DNA from: Rhizobium sp. SEMIA4064 | GTDB taxonomy: Bacteria > Pseudomonadota > Alphaproteobacteria > Rhizobiales > Rhizobiaceae | Direction of reading: 5' to 3' | Assembly (NCBI RefSeq): GCF_003025035.1 | Contig: NZ_PYJN01000019.1 | Coordinates: 124,001-188,000, forward strand | DNA: 64,000 bases | Shown here: piece after piece, positions 63,267-64,000 of the stretch | How positions within the stretch are numbered: position 1 is the stretch's first letter | How the letters are laid out: every line of letters starts with the position of its first letter | Notes under the pieces: generated by a model | Database searches by the model: none | Told to the model about the DNA's origin: nothing | The model's input: only the letters and a program-made list of their open reading frames with translations | Program-made: the position numbers and the translations under genes

Positions 63267-63871
63267 GCGGCCCCGCCTTTCTCGCCCGATTGCCATGCCT
63301 CACAGAATTCACGCCTCGCCCTGGCAAGCCGCGACATCACGGTTCCGATCGGCACATCGGTGATATCGGCGATCTGGCGGTAGGACAGATTTTCCAGCTC
63401 CCGAAGCACCAGCACTTCCCGCGACAGGTCCACAAGAGAGTTGATGACCTGCCGGACCCGCTGCGACTCCGACTTGCGGATCAAGGCTGCCTCGGGCGAG
63501 TCCTCTTCGGAGGCAACGTCATGCGCGCCGCCGTATGGCCAGTCTTCGTCCTTCGCATCGTCCGCCGTCATTGGCGTCTCGAAACGAGCCTTTCGCCGGC
63601 CCTCGCTCAGCCAGACGTAGTAGCAGTTCCGGACGATGGCAAACATCCAAGCGCGGGGTTCACCGCCCCGATAGCCCTCGAAATTGCGATAGGCACGCAG
63701 GAACGCTTCCTGCACGATATCCTGCGCCGCATCGGCATCACGGCTCAGAAACCGCGCGAAATTATAGGCGGCATCCAGGTGCGGGACGACCGTATTCTGA
63801 AACCGCAACATCAGATCGCGCGATGCCGGCGAAAGACTTCCGACATTTTCGTGATGCATCGATTGCAGCAT
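63263..63871 (-). CDS. ECF sigma factor
   Basis: A sigma-70 family ECF factor of about 200 residues. Region 2 (MLRFQNTVVPHLDAAYNFARFLSRDADAAQDIVQEAFLRAYRNFEGYRGGEPRAWMFAIVRNCYYVWL) and region 4 (LSREVLVLRELENLSYRQIADITDVPIGTVMSRLARARREF) are intact. It overlaps its anti-sigma gene by four bases. The start is uncertain: MLQSMHHENV at 63871 or the ATG at 63859 are favoured because sequence upstream, up to 63967, looks non-coding. Its promoter targets are not identified in the window. Confidence 0.88.
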   Translation of the reverse strand: MLQSMHHENVGSLSPASRDLMLRFQNTVVPHLDAAYNFARFLSRDADAAQDIVQEAFLRAYRNFEGYRGGEPRAWMFAIVRNCYYVWLSEGRRKARFETPMTADDAKDEDWPYGGAHDVASEEDSPEAALIRKSESQRVRQVINSLVDLSREVLVLRELENLSYRQIADITDVPIGTVMSRLARARREFCEAWQSGEKGGAA

Positions 63872-64000
63872 CGGACCAACGGCATCGATCGCGACAGCCG
63901 AGCGTGGCTTTGCGAATGACACTAAGGATTGGCAGATAGAAGCGATAGCAGCCCGCATCCGGGTCATGGGGCGGCTCAACGCAGAAACGAAAACCGGCGG

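Noticed and set aside
1..64000. Search for CRISPR arrays, tRNA or rRNA genes, insertion sequences and prophage
   Set aside because: No spaced identical repeats, cloverleaf or CCA-ended sequence, transposase motif or phage gene was recognised.

Overview
The window looks like a chromosomal segment of a Rhizobium-type alphaproteobacterium (order Hyphomicrobiales). Evidence: the cell-cycle regulator ctrA lies beside chpT and an eipA/DUF1134 gene; rkpK-lpsL is present as in Rhizobium and Sinorhizobium; a RIME-like intergenic repeat family and CCCCTCACCCTA-type repeats recur; and gene content is dense, GC-rich and rich in ABC, LysR and sugar-acid genes. No rRNA, tRNA, insertion sequence, phage gene or CRISPR array was found.

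Layout. 1-4020: cell-cycle and envelope island (fliJ-like, ctrA, a degenerate receiver, chpT, eipA) with candidate CtrA and CcrM sites. 4148-7659: a membrane-anchored coiled-coil protein, a TrmH-type rRNA/tRNA methyltransferase, a small membrane protein and an RluA-type pseudouridine synthase. 7727-10557: a MarR/SDR/NmrA group behind a triple palindrome. 10872-15609: rpoH, a 795-aa repeat-bearing membrane protein and purA. 15836-19393: a GNAT protein, a CodA-like deaminase and an RDD membrane protein. 19511-21852: rkpK-lpsL, making UDP-glucuronate and UDP-galacturonate. 22004-24976: an Lrp regulator divergent from azlCD, then a hydrolase and a RutF-like flavin reductase.

25298-34919 is the most system-like accessory block: a creatininase-family hydrolase, a LysR regulator, a three-part ABC importer (NMT1/ThiY-like), a cytosine-deaminase-like amidohydrolase, a GlcD-like FAD oxidase and a flavodoxin-fold quinone reductase, followed by a RidA protein and an EamA exporter. 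Tight start/stop overlaps make the transporter-amidohydrolase-oxidase-reductase genes one operon. I infer uptake, ring opening and oxidation of a nitrogen heterocycle or amidine whose identity I cannot read from sequence.

35130-38806: a small secreted protein, an MhqD/MhqO-like pair, ung and a YciB/IspZ-like protein. 38822-43300: a dimethylglycine/sarcosine-dehydrogenase-like enzyme with a choline-kinase-like phosphotransferase, divergent from a DeoR regulator. 43360-47220: a LysR-yeiH pair with two copies of an operator-like repeat, and a PAS-GGDEF-EAL protein. 47322-50981: a sugar-acid operon (DenD-like, 3-hydroxyisobutyrate-dehydrogenase-like, XylD-like). 51236-57785: an RND pump and adaptor, a probably inactive alpha/beta-hydrolase and a LysR regulator. 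57836-59318: a carboxymuconolactone-decarboxylase-family gene divergent from an ECF41-type sigma factor whose own upstream region carries a TGTCACA-N16-CGTC promoter. 59496-62448: a GntR regulator, a class V aminotransferase and an HpcH/HpaI aldolase. 62460 to the end: an anti-sigma factor and its ECF sigma factor.

All functional names come from reading the translations and remembered family motifs; no database search was run. Start codons were chosen from ribosome-binding sites and neighbouring stops and are marked where uncertain.
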